DNA from: Superficieibacter electus
GTDB lineage: Bacteria; Pseudomonadota; Gammaproteobacteria; Enterobacterales; Enterobacteriaceae
DNA: 64,000 nt
Direction: 5' to 3'
Assembly (NCBI RefSeq): GCF_002915575.1
Contig: NZ_PQGD01000017.1
Span: forward strand, 1-64,000
A program made the translations under genes and the position numbers. Shown piece after piece: positions 24,755 to 32,039 of this stretch (positions are counted from its first letter, which is position 1; each line of letters begins with the position of its first letter). Below the pieces are notes generated by a model that was not told the origin of the DNA, made no database searches, and saw only the letters and a list, made by a program, of their open reading frames with translations.

Positions 24755-24815
24755 AGGCGGCATGAATATGTATTTCCATTTTCAATAACCGCCGAAAGGC
24801 GGTTATTTGCTTTTA
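24742..24815 (+). promoter_or_regulatory. Candidate ribosome-mediated transcription attenuator upstream of trpS2
   Basis: Four segments fit trp-type attenuation. Segments 1 and 2 (24742-24749 and 24754-24761) form an 8-bp stem with one G-U pair and a CTTA loop. Segments 3 and 4 (24784-24793 and 24798-24807) form a perfect 10-bp stem with a GAAA tetraloop, followed by TGCTTTT, an intrinsic terminator. Segment 2 (GGCGG, 24756-24760) can instead pair with segment 3 (CCGCC, 24789-24793) to block the terminator. A ribosome stalled at TGG would cover segment 1 and favour this; one at the stop codon would cover segment 2 and allow termination. Confidence 0.6.
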
Positions 24816-24851
24816 TACGCCCCCTTTCGGTTACATCTTTAAGGGATACTT

Positions 24852-25856
24852 ATGAGCATGAAAACAACTATTCTGACCGGCGATCGCCCAACAGGGCCGC
24901 TACACCTTGGACACTTTGCCGGCTCATTACGTCAGCGCGTTGCGCTACAGAATGACTGTCAGCAATATGTACTGGTCGCAGATCTGCAAGGCATGACGGA
25001 TAACGGTAGTGACCCGCAAAAAATCAGTAACAATATCCCCGAAGTTCTGGCCGATTATCTCGCCGCAGGTATTGATCCATCGCTGACCACCATTTGTCTG
25101 CAATCTTCATTGCCTGCGTTGGCCGAACTGACCATGTTCTATATGAACATTGTTACTGTGGCGCGCGTCGAACGTAACCCAACGGTTAAACACGAAATTG
25201 TCCAGAAAGGATTTGCGCGCTCCCTGCCGGTCGGTTTTCTGGCCTATCCCATTAGTCAGGCGGCAGATATCACAGCATTTAAGGCGAGCATGGTTCCCGT
25301 CGGCAGCGATCAGTTGCCAATGATCGAGCAAACCAATGAAATCGTTCATAAGATGAACAGCCTGTTACCGGAACCTGTTCTGAATCATTGCAAAGCGCTG
25401 CTCAGTGAAACCAGCCGACTCCCGGGTATTGATGGCAACGCGAAGATGTCTAAATCTCTTGGTAATACATTGCTTCTGTCCGCTGACGAAGAAACTATTC
25501 ATCGTGCAGTTAACTCGATGTACACAGATGCTAACCATCTGAAGGTAAGCGATCCGGGACAGGTAAAGGGTAATATCGTGTTCACCTATCTGGACGCATT
25601 TCACCCGAACAAAACCCTGGTGGCGGAGATGAAAGCACACTATCAGCGAGGTGGCCTGGGCGACAGGATCTGCAAGAATGAACTGGAGGTTTGCCTGCAG
25701 GAACTGATTGCGCCGATGCGCGAGCGTCGTGCAACTTACATTCAGGATAAAGGCATGCTGATGGGGATTTTAAAAAAAGGTAGCGAGCGGGCACATGAAG
25801 TCACACAGAATACGTTAAGGGAAGTGAAACAAGGGCTGGGATTACCGATCCTATAA
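24852..25856 (+). CDS. trpS2: Second tryptophanyl-tRNA synthetase (TrpRS II type)
   Basis: 334 residues, class I synthetase. The HIGH-like motif is PLHLGH (16-21) and the KMSKS loop is 198-202 (NAKMSKSLGN). The tryptophan pocket region has the YPISQAADI form. The protein differs clearly from housekeeping E. coli TrpS, and similar second copies occur in some enterobacteria. It would charge tRNA-Trp in the cytoplasm. Second TrpRS copies in other bacteria give indolmycin resistance and are controlled by attenuation; the leader here suggests the same logic. It is isolated between two copies of the dispersed repeat, and no antibiotic biosynthesis genes are nearby. I cannot tell whether it is resistant to an inhibitor. 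Confidence 0.9.
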   Translation: MSMKTTILTGDRPTGPLHLGHFAGSLRQRVALQNDCQQYVLVADLQGMTDNGSDPQKISNNIPEVLADYLAAGIDPSLTTICLQSSLPALAELTMFYMNIVTVARVERNPTVKHEIVQKGFARSLPVGFLAYPISQAADITAFKASMVPVGSDQLPMIEQTNEIVHKMNSLLPEPVLNHCKALLSETSRLPGIDGNAKMSKSLGNTLLLSADEETIHRAVNSMYTDANHLKVSDPGQVKGNIVFTYLDAFHPNKTLVAEMKAHYQRGGLGDRICKNELEVCLQELIAPMRERRATYIQDKGMLMGILKKGSERAHEVTQNTLREVKQGLGLPIL

Positions 25857-25938
25857 ATCATGGAAGCTTTGTTGAATACGTTTAGACGGCAGGTTTAGCG
25901 GGTGATCGGTAACCGGGCTTAGATGAGTAAAATACCTT

Positions 25939-25976
25939 CTGTGAGCGAAAAGAGTGAGGCTGCTTTACGCTCACAG
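25939..25976. repeat. Dispersed repeat copy with 9-bp arms downstream of trpS2
   Basis: CTGTGAGCG (25939-25947) and CGCTCACAG (25968-25976) pair around 20 nt. The right arm continues CGGCTTTCAGCCCC, matching the CGCTCACAGCGG-nn-TTCAGCC core of copies A and B. The surrounding 323-bp gap (25857-26179) holds no other recognisable feature. Confidence 0.65.
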
Positions 25977-26179
25977 CGGCTTTCAGCCCCAGACAGCTAC
26001 CTTCCAGGTACGGAGGATTCCGGTCTGGCTCAGCAAACAGTGGCTAGCGGCTCCCATATGAGAAGCCAGCCTTCAGGCCGTTCTTTGGTGATATAGGGTC
26101 AACTTTTTGTTCACTACTTTAAATTCAAAGGTACTATGTTGGCTACCAAATTGAAAACGATAAAAAGCTCATATTTTTA

Positions 26180-26644
26180 ATGAAAATTATTGCCCAATAT
26201 TTCATTCTGGTAACCGCTGCATCTATTGCCCTGATCGGTTGTACGCCGATGAAGTCGAGTAGTTGTCAGAAGACCCGAGCCCTGGATGACTGCGTATATA
26301 AGTCACCGTCACCGACAGTACAAAGTGCAAACTTACCCCCCGCGGTATCGCCTCCGCCAGCTATTGAACAACCTATACCACCGTATCCGGTAGAGGCAGC
26401 TGCATTAAGGCTAACAGGTACTATTACCGTGCGCTATAGCATCACGGCAACAGGACGAGTGGATAATGTACAGATCGTTAAAGCAAACCCACCAGCCGTA
26501 TTCGACCGTGAAGTATTAATAGTGATGCGTAAATGGCGTTTTGAAGCGGGCCATCCAATCGACAACGTAGAGAGCACTTTTCATTTCGCTCTGAACGACA
26601 GTAATAAACCAGTTACCAGGCTGGTGCCAGCTCGACAGGTATAG
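26180..26644 (+). CDS. Lipoprotein with TonB C-terminal-like domain
   Basis: 154 residues. The signal ends in the lipobox IALIGC (Cys about 21), with Thr at +2, so outer-membrane sorting is likely. A Pro-rich linker (about 45-70) leads into a TonB-C domain: IPPYPVEAAALRLTGTITVRYSITATGRVDNVQIVKAN and VMRKWRFEAGHP, with usual spacing. Unlike TonB it has no membrane helix and no ExbBD partner, so it is unlikely to energise transport directly. Small TonB-C proteins of this kind occur in enterobacteria without a known role. It has no clear Shine-Dalgarno sequence. Confidence 0.75.
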   Translation: MKIIAQYFILVTAASIALIGCTPMKSSSCQKTRALDDCVYKSPSPTVQSANLPPAVSPPPAIEQPIPPYPVEAAALRLTGTITVRYSITATGRVDNVQIVKANPPAVFDREVLIVMRKWRFEAGHPIDNVESTFHFALNDSNKPVTRLVPARQV

Positions 26645-26793
26645 CAACGCGTTTATGCTCAGGTTCTTGTTTTAGCATCATAGATGATTAAACCACTAAC
26701 CGTCTCAGCTGAATGTTCGGCTATGTGCCTGAAGCAGGTACTGCCTCTTTCCTGATTGCTCGCCAAGATCACCCCTTTGAAGACTGGGTGCGT

Positions 26794-27267
26794 TTAAATT
26801 CGCTTTGGGCGCGTTGCGAAGAAGACAACCGCCGCTCCGATAGCGACGATGAGCGTATCTTCAATCAGGCCGCTCCTGGTTTGCCCCACCTCTACCATGG
26901 CCTTTTTGCGTGCCGCAAGCGTTACATATGCAAGGGGTACAGCGGCAGAGATAGCGATCGCTGCCCCTGTTTTTTCTTTTCCGCCAGGTGCTAACGCGGC
27001 ACCCGCAATACCAGCACTGGCCACACGTGCTGACAAGCCCAAAAACACGGTGCGGTCTGGCGCTGACTTCATCTTGTCGCCAAACAGCTCACCTGCACCC
27101 ATCGCTAACGCGCCGTATTTGAATAGCGGACGGTCCAGCAGCAAGAGACTGCCCGGTGTGTCGCGTCTGGTAATACGTGCCGCAGCGATGGCCGCCATCG
27201 GCGTCATGGAACGGCAACTGGCAACAAGACCAATTAAGGCGGAATAAACGAAATCGGTTATTTTCAT
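26794..27267 (-). CDS. DUF4126 family membrane protein
   Basis: 157 residues, Ala/Gly-rich, with about four hydrophobic segments (about 5-30, 50-60, 80-118 and 135-150). The opening MKITDFVYSALIGLVASCRSMTPMAA, in pieces, and GAGELFGDKMKSAPDRT match the DUF4126 family. A strong AGGAGAT site precedes the ATG. Function is unknown. It is convergent with the TonB-C lipoprotein gene (149 bp between stops). Confidence 0.78.
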   Translation of the reverse strand: MKITDFVYSALIGLVASCRSMTPMAAIAAARITRRDTPGSLLLLDRPLFKYGALAMGAGELFGDKMKSAPDRTVFLGLSARVASAGIAGAALAPGGKEKTGAAIAISAAVPLAYVTLAARKKAMVEVGQTRSGLIEDTLIVAIGAAVVFFATRPKRI

Positions 27268-27552
27268 TAATTATCTCCTGGATAAATAAAGGTTTTTTAT
27301 TCTTTAAGCTTCATCAGGGTATAAGGTATTTAAGGTTGCGTGGCCTCGTATGCACATGACCACTACAATCGTCAGTATAGATGAACGGCTTGAGACAGCA
27401 GAAATGACGGAAGTGGGAGGATGAAGAACGCGGGCTGCACTTAATTGCTGAGCCAAACCTCAGCGATAATCATCTGGTAGTATGGCCGTCAAGACGAGCG
27501 TCTACATGCTTGCTCTCTTGATTAGCATTACTCTTCACCAGAAAGAACTCAT

Positions 27553-27624
27553 GCCGAATGTCCGCTTCTCAGCAGACGTCATGTTCCTCGGGGCTGGCCG
27601 CTTCGTGCCGGAAGCAGACTTTTT
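27553..27624. repeat. Dispersed repeat, two degenerate copies in a long gene-free gap
   Basis: AATGTCCGCTTCTCAGCAGAC (split at the loop TCTC) and GGCCGCTTCGTGCCGGAAGC with following AGACTT are two family members in tandem. They lie in the 884-bp gap 27268-28151, which has no convincing gene, becomes very AT-rich after 27850, and ends in the yeeN promoter. Confidence 0.6.
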
Positions 27625-28052
27625 AACGCAAGCTCATTGAAAGCTCCACATGGTATAGAAGCATTGCAGAAAGTTGCATCAGGACTCGTCGCCGGAACAA
27701 ATCGCCGACTGGCAGAAACGATGTTGCCCGGATAATCAGGAAATGCCTACGTCACACGAAACAATTTATAAAACGCCTTTATCATCCTCCCCCAAAAACG
27801 CTATTCCCGCTGTGTCTGCTGGCCAACATCAGGCGTAAAGCTCTATATAAAATGCGAAGGTGGTGCGTAATAGCAGGCGTATTACCTGGATTATTACTTT
27901 TTTCTCTCATCTTATTTATTATTGCTATAGCTCAATTATTAACAATAAAAATAAAAAATTCAAAAGAAAATCCGGTAATAGCTTAGCCATAATGTTAATC
28001 CTTGATAAAATTAAAGTTACAACCCGTGAAGTTTTGATATTTTTATTTATCA

Positions 28053-28082
28053 TAGACGAGTATTTACATATTGTGATATAAT
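28053..28082 (+). promoter_or_regulatory. Predicted sigma-70 promoter of yeeN
   Basis: A perfect -10 box TATAAT at 28077-28082 is extended by TG one base upstream (TGATATAAT). TAGACG at 28053-28058 is a 4/6 match to the -35 box with an 18-bp spacer. Transcription would start near 28089, a few bases before the palindrome at 28095. Confidence 0.6.
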
Positions 28083-28094
28083 ATAAAAAGAGAA

Positions 28095-28119
28095 ATTCTC
28101 AGGTTGTCAACCTGAGAAT
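28095..28119. promoter_or_regulatory. 25-bp perfect palindrome at the 5' end of the yeeN transcript
   Basis: ATTCTCAGGTTG (28095-28106), a single central T, and CAACCTGAGAAT (28108-28119). It begins about 6 bp after the predicted start site and ends 32 bp before the GTG start. It may be an operator overlapping the initiation region, or a 5' stem-loop that protects the mRNA. Confidence 0.65.
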
Positions 28120-28151
28120 AATGTAAATAAATTTTCGAGGAGACCATTCCA

Positions 28152-28868
28152 GTGGGACGTAAATGGGCCAATATTGTTGCTAAAAAAACGGCTAAAGACG
28201 GTGCAACATCTAAAGTATATGCAAAATTCGGTGTAGAAATCTATGCTGCCGCTAAACAGGGTGAACCAGACCCAGAATCAAACTCATCTTTAAAATTCGT
28301 TATTGAACGTGCGAAACAAGCGCAAGTTCCAAAACATGTTATTGATAAAGCAATTGATAAAGCGAAAGGCGGCGGCGATGAAACGTTCGTGCAAGGGCGT
28401 TATGAAGGCTTTGGACCAAATGGTTCCATGGTTATCGCTGAAACATTAACTTCCAATGTTAACCGTACAATTGCTAATGTCCGCACTGTTTTTAATAAAA
28501 AAGGCGGGAATATCGGAGCGGCAGGGGCTGTCAGCTATATGTTTGACAATACTGGCGTGATTGTATTTGAAGGCACAGACCCTGACCATATTTTTGAAAT
28601 TTTACTGGATGCTGAAGTTGATGTCCGTGATGTAACCGAAGAAGAAGGAAGCATCGTTATTTATACTGAACCTACAGATCTTCATAAAGGCATTTCAGCG
28701 CTAAAAGCAGCGGGAATTACTAAGTTCTCAACAACAGAATTAGAATTGATTGCGCAATCAGAAATTGAACTTTCACCAGAAGATTTAGAAATCTTTGAAG
28801 GACTTGTTGATGCCCTTGAAGATGACGATGATGTTCAAAAAGTATATCATAACGTTGCGAATCTCTAA
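28152..28868 (+). CDS. yeeN: YebC/PmpR-family protein YeeN
   Basis: 238 residues, nearly identical in length and sequence to E. coli YeeN ([17 protein letters not shown]...[13 protein letters not shown]). The family acts as a DNA-binding regulator, and related YebC2-type proteins relieve ribosome stalling at polyproline stretches. The Gly-rich [17 protein letters not shown] loop is conserved. The start is GTG with a GAGGAG site upstream. Codon use is strikingly AT-rich beside the flanking genes, and the protein resembles Firmicutes-type YebC, which suggests old transfer. In E. coli the gene sits near asnW; no tRNA is seen here. Confidence 0.92.
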   Translation: MGRKWANIVAKKTAKDGATSKVYAKFGVEIYAAAKQGEPDPESNSSLKFVIERAKQAQVPKHVIDKAIDKAKGGGDETFVQGRYEGFGPNGSMVIAETLTSNVNRTIANVRTVFNKKGGNIGAAGAVSYMFDNTGVIVFEGTDPDHIFEILLDAEVDVRDVTEEEGSIVIYTEPTDLHKGISALKAAGITKFSTTELELIAQSEIELSPEDLEIFEGLVDALEDDDDVQKVYHNVANL

Positions 28869-28878
28869 TCGGGAATTA

Positions 28879-28907
28879 AAGAAACCTGTCATTACGGCAG
28901 ATTTCTT
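28879..28907 (+). terminator. Imperfect hairpin after yeeN
   Basis: AAGAAA-C-CTG and CAG-A-TTTCTT pair with one mismatch about 11 bp after the yeeN stop. There is no strong T-run after it, so termination is plausible but uncertain. Confidence 0.4.
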
Positions 28908-29016
28908 AGTCTGGTAAATTTGTTATAAAAAAGCATAACTGGCCAGATGGGTTGATTATAAAAAATAGATAGAATTCACGCTAAAAAAACAACGTACAAG
29001 CTCCGGGCATCAGCGA

Positions 29017-29042
29017 GGTGATTATCAACGTCGATAATCACC
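29017..29042. repeat. Inverted repeat between yeeN and the ABC permease gene
   Basis: GGTGATTATC (29017-29026) and GATAATCACC (29033-29042) are perfect 10-bp arms around AACGTC. It lies 45 bp from the end of the minus-strand permease gene and may mark its transcript end, although neither side has a T-run. Confidence 0.55.
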
Positions 29043-29086
29043 TTCTGCTGGCGCAGTGGCTTGACGGAGGATGGCGAAAACCTCAC

Positions 29087-29953
29087 TCAGCGCTGCATCC
29101 CCCAGCGTTTTACCGTCGCTTTTTCCAGGGTAGAGAACACCACTCCTTCGACCAGCAGACCGATAATAATCACCGTCGCCAGTCCGGCGAAGACCCGGTC
29201 AGTAAACAGCTCGTTGCGGCTCTGGAATATGTACCAGCCAAGCCCGCCTTCGCCGCTTGATGCGCCAAACACCAGCTCGGCTGCAATCAGCGTACGCCAC
29301 GCAAAAGCCCAACCAATTTTCAGACCGGAGAGGATCGAGGGTAGCGATGCCGGGATCAGGATCGTCATCACATAGCGTGGGCCGCTCAGTCCATAATTGC
29401 GTCCGGCCATACGCAGGGTTTCCGGCACGCTGCTAAACCCTGACCAGGTATTCAGCGCAATCGGCCACATTACCGAATGCACCAGCACAAACACCAGGCT
29501 CACATTGCCCAGCCCAAACCATAGCAGCGCCAGCGGCAAAAGGGCTATAGCAGGCAGTGGGTTAAGCATCGCGGTCAGTGTACTGAGCAGGTCGCGGCCA
29601 AAGCGGGTGGTGATTGCCAGCGCGCTGGCCACCAGCGCCAGCACGCTACCGATTAGATAACCTTTCAGTAATGTACTCAGTGAGTTAACAATCTTTTCCG
29701 GCAACTCGCCGCTGCGCATGTCGTCTATAAAGGCATGCAGCGTATCGAGCACGCCAGGAAGCATCAGATCGTTTTGCTGATAGCGCGCTGCCGCCTCCCA
29801 CAACGCCAACACCAGCAGGACCACCACGCCTTTGCGCAGCCAGGTCTGATTCCACAACCGCCGGGACAGCGGCAGCACCTCATCAACAGTGATATCGCGC
29901 AGCGGGGGCAGCGCCCGCTCATATTCAGGACGAATAAACGGTGGCTGTGACAT
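29087..29953 (-). CDS. ABC transporter permease, SsuC/TauC type
   Basis: 288 residues with about six hydrophobic helices and the BPD_transp_1 EAA loop (PETLRMAGRNYGLSGPRYVMTILIPASLPSILSGLKIG, in pieces), which docks on the ATPase. It belongs to the nitrate/sulfonate/taurine permease group. An N-terminal cytoplasmic extension of about 40 residues precedes the first helix. It overlaps the ATPase gene by 29 nt and is the last gene of the binding protein-ATPase-permease operon. The substrate is unproven. Confidence 0.87.
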   Translation of the reverse strand: MSQPPFIRPEYERALPPLRDITVDEVLPLSRRLWNQTWLRKGVVVLLVLALWEAAARYQQNDLMLPGVLDTLHAFIDDMRSGELPEKIVNSLSTLLKGYLIGSVLALVASALAITTRFGRDLLSTLTAMLNPLPAIALLPLALLWFGLGNVSLVFVLVHSVMWPIALNTWSGFSSVPETLRMAGRNYGLSGPRYVMTILIPASLPSILSGLKIGWAFAWRTLIAAELVFGASSGEGGLGWYIFQSRNELFTDRVFAGLATVIIIGLLVEGVVFSTLEKATVKRWGMQR

Positions 29954-30767
29954 GATCCAGCTCCTGGATGGCAGACGATGAAGGGACGTTCACCGCAGGT
30001 GGGAACAAAAGATGGTGAATATGGCTCGCCGCCGCCTGGAAGGCAGGGCTGCCGAAATCATTAAGGCTGTACTGGTGGCAGTTCAACTCTGCCCGCACCC
30101 GCCCCGGATGCGGCGACAGCACCAGTATACGGCTGCCGACCACCAGCGCTTCCTCAATAGAATGGGTCACGAACAGCAGGGTAAAGCGCTCCTCGTCCCA
30201 CAGGGAGAGCAGTTCTTCCTGCATGGTGCGTCGGGTCAGGGCATCAAGGGCGGCAAACGGCTCATCCATCAGTAGCATCCGCGGGCGCATTGCCAGCGCG
30301 CGGGCAATTGCCACCCGCTGTTTCATGCCGCCGGAAAGCGTATGCGGTAAGGCATTGGCAAAGTTAGCCAGCCCGACCTTATCGAGAAAATACAGCGCCT
30401 GGTCGCGCGCTTCTGCCCGCGTTGCCTTGCGGCTGGCAATCAGTGGAAACATGACGTTTTGTAGCACCGTCTTCCACGGCGGCAGCTGATCAAACTCCTG
30501 AAACACCATCATCCGATCCGGTCCCGGCGCGCTAATACGACTGCCTGCCAGCGTAATCTCACCGCGCAACGGTTTGATAAACCCGCCAACCGATTTTAGC
30601 AGACTCGACTTTCCGCAGCCGGAGGGACCCAGCAGGATAAAACGGTCTCCCGGCCAGACGTCAAAGCTGACATCATGGGTCGCACGCACCCGGCGTTCAC
30701 GGGTGCGGTATTCAATATCGAGCGCGTTGACCTGTAGCAACGGCTCCGCTGTGGTGAGCTGTGACAT
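29925..30767 (-). CDS. ABC transporter ATPase, SsuB/TauB type
   Basis: 280 residues. Walker A GPSGCGKSS begins at 47, the Q-loop is FQEFDQLPPW, the signature LSGGMKQR begins at 144, Walker B LLMDEP is at 165-170, and the switch His is in FVTHSIEEAL. It matches the sulfonate/taurine/nitrate ATPase family. The C-terminal ~30 residues (after HHLLFP) are longer than usual in TauB/SsuB and include the overlap with the permease start. It is coupled with the permease and 19 nt after the binding-protein gene. Confidence 0.9.
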   Translation of the reverse strand: MSQLTTAEPLLQVNALDIEYRTRERRVRATHDVSFDVWPGDRFILLGPSGCGKSSLLKSVGGFIKPLRGEITLAGSRISAPGPDRMMVFQEFDQLPPWKTVLQNVMFPLIASRKATRAEARDQALYFLDKVGLANFANALPHTLSGGMKQRVAIARALAMRPRMLLMDEPFAALDALTRRTMQEELLSLWDEERFTLLFVTHSIEEALVVGSRILVLSPHPGRVRAELNCHQYSLNDFGSPAFQAAASHIHHLLFPPAVNVPSSSAIQELDHVTATVYSS

Positions 30768-30786
30768 AGTGCTCTCCTGTCTTGCG

Positions 30787-31794
30787 TTAGCTGCCGGGAT
30801 TCTCTCCGGCTTCAGTGAAGAAATAGTCTTTCCAGGTGTCTGCCTTATTTTTCAGGACACCCAGCTCATGAAGTTTCTGCGCATATACAAAGGTGCGCTC
30901 TGGCGAAACGGTAAAACTGATTTCCGGATCGTTAACGATTTTCTGCACCAGCGGTAGCGGCAGACGCGATTTCTCAACCCGGATATAGGTTTCCGCCGCC
31001 GCATTTTTATCGGCGTTGATTATCTTCGCTGCTTCACTCAGTGCCCGATAAAAAGCACGGTATGTTTTCGGGTTTTCATCATGGAATTTCTGGGTGGTAT
31101 ACAGCACGTTAAAGGTCGCCTGACCGCCCAGCACATCATAGGAACTGAGAATTTTATGTACGTTGCTGTGCTCCAGAGCCTGGTACTGGAACGGCGGGCT
31201 GGAGAAATGCGTGCTGATCTCCGAACCACCAGCGATTAACGCTGCACTGGCATCCGGATGCGGCAGACTGACGCTAATTCGGTCAAAGCGCTTAAAGTCG
31301 GCGTTGCCGAACAACTTTGCGGTTTCAATTTGCAACGTTCGCGACTGGAATCCGACGCCGGCGGCGGGCACCGCAATGCGGTCTTTATCGCTCAGGTCGC
31401 GCACGCTTTTGACCGCCGGATTATTGCTTAACAGATAGTTGGGCATTGACCCCAGCGAGGCGATGGCCTTAACGTTCTGTTTGCCGCGGGTGCGATCCCA
31501 GAGGGTCAGCAGCGGCGGCACACCCGCAGAAGCGACGTCCAGGGCACCGGAGAGCAGTGCTTCATTCATGGCGGTGGCACCGGATAAGGTGCGCCAGTCC
31601 ACCTCAATATCCAGCCCCTCTTTTTTACCTTCTTTTTCGATTAGATGTTGATCCCGCACCACGTCGAGGATCAAATAGCCAATGCCAAATTGCTGCGCAA
31701 TACTGATTTTACCTTCTGCCTGCGCCTCGCCGCTAACGGCAGCAAGGGTTATGGCAATAGCCATCCCGGCTAAAAGATGAGGACGCTTTTTCAT
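30787..31794 (-). CDS. Periplasmic substrate-binding protein, SsuA/TauA type
   Basis: 335 residues. A Sec signal peptide is cleaved near GEAQA before EGKISIA. The SsuA/THI5/NMT1-like fold is visible (FGIGYLILDVVRDQHLIEKEG; SGALDVASAGVPPLLTLWDR; NPKTYRAFYRALSEA). It would present an organic anion to the ABC complex. Taurine or alkanesulfonates are the family default, but no sulfonatase (tauD, ssuD) is beside it; instead two dehydrogenase genes follow across the divergent promoter, so another carboxylate or sulfonate is possible. Confidence 0.87.
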   Translation of the reverse strand: MKKRPHLLAGMAIAITLAAVSGEAQAEGKISIAQQFGIGYLILDVVRDQHLIEKEGKKEGLDIEVDWRTLSGATAMNEALLSGALDVASAGVPPLLTLWDRTRGKQNVKAIASLGSMPNYLLSNNPAVKSVRDLSDKDRIAVPAAGVGFQSRTLQIETAKLFGNADFKRFDRISVSLPHPDASAALIAGGSEISTHFSSPPFQYQALEHSNVHKILSSYDVLGGQATFNVLYTTQKFHDENPKTYRAFYRALSEAAKIINADKNAAAETYIRVEKSRLPLPLVQKIVNDPEISFTVSPERTFVYAQKLHELGVLKNKADTWKDYFFTEAGENPGS

Positions 31795-31870
31795 TTATAT
31801 TCCCTCGAGGTCTGTCACGAAAGATAAATGATTGGCGATATTGCCTGCAAAAAAGAAATGATTTAACTGG

Positions 31871-31937
31871 CATTGCTTATATCATATCCGGCAATGCGAA
31901 ATTTTCCGCTGTATTATCCCTTTGCCAGTCAGCGGAA
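31871..31937. promoter_or_regulatory. Two inverted repeats in the ABC/dehydrogenase divergent promoter
   Basis: CATTGC and GCAATG (31871-31876 and 31891-31896) and TTCCGCTG and CAGCGGAA (31904-31911 and 31930-31937) are perfect arms in the 245-bp intergenic region. Either may be an operator shared by the divergent transcripts. No regulator gene lies adjacent. Confidence 0.45.
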
Positions 31938-32039
31938 TAGCTAAGTTATTTTTTATGGTTATGTTAAAAAACCATTCTGTATATAGTCGGGCTTCGCTTT
32001 TAAATATCCGTGTGCAATCCTGATTGCTAAGGACGCGTT

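Noticed and set aside
24556-24765. 69-codon frame over the trpS2 leader
   Set aside because: It begins in the dispersed repeat copy B, contains no Trp codon and has no ribosome-binding site. It is kept only as the competing frame to the leader peptide.
27860-28081. 73-codon AT-rich frame before yeeN
   Set aside because: GTG start, no ribosome-binding site, low-complexity Ile/Lys/Asn content expected from AT-rich DNA, and it runs through the predicted yeeN promoter.
27268-28151. Search for a tRNA or integrase remnant near yeeN
   Set aside because: No cloverleaf, CCA-type 3' end, T-loop motif or integrase-like frame could be seen, although yeeN is near asnW in E. coli.
29018-29260. 80-codon plus-strand frame after yeeN
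   Set aside because: It is antisense to the permease 3' end, begins in an inverted repeat, and lacks a ribosome-binding site.
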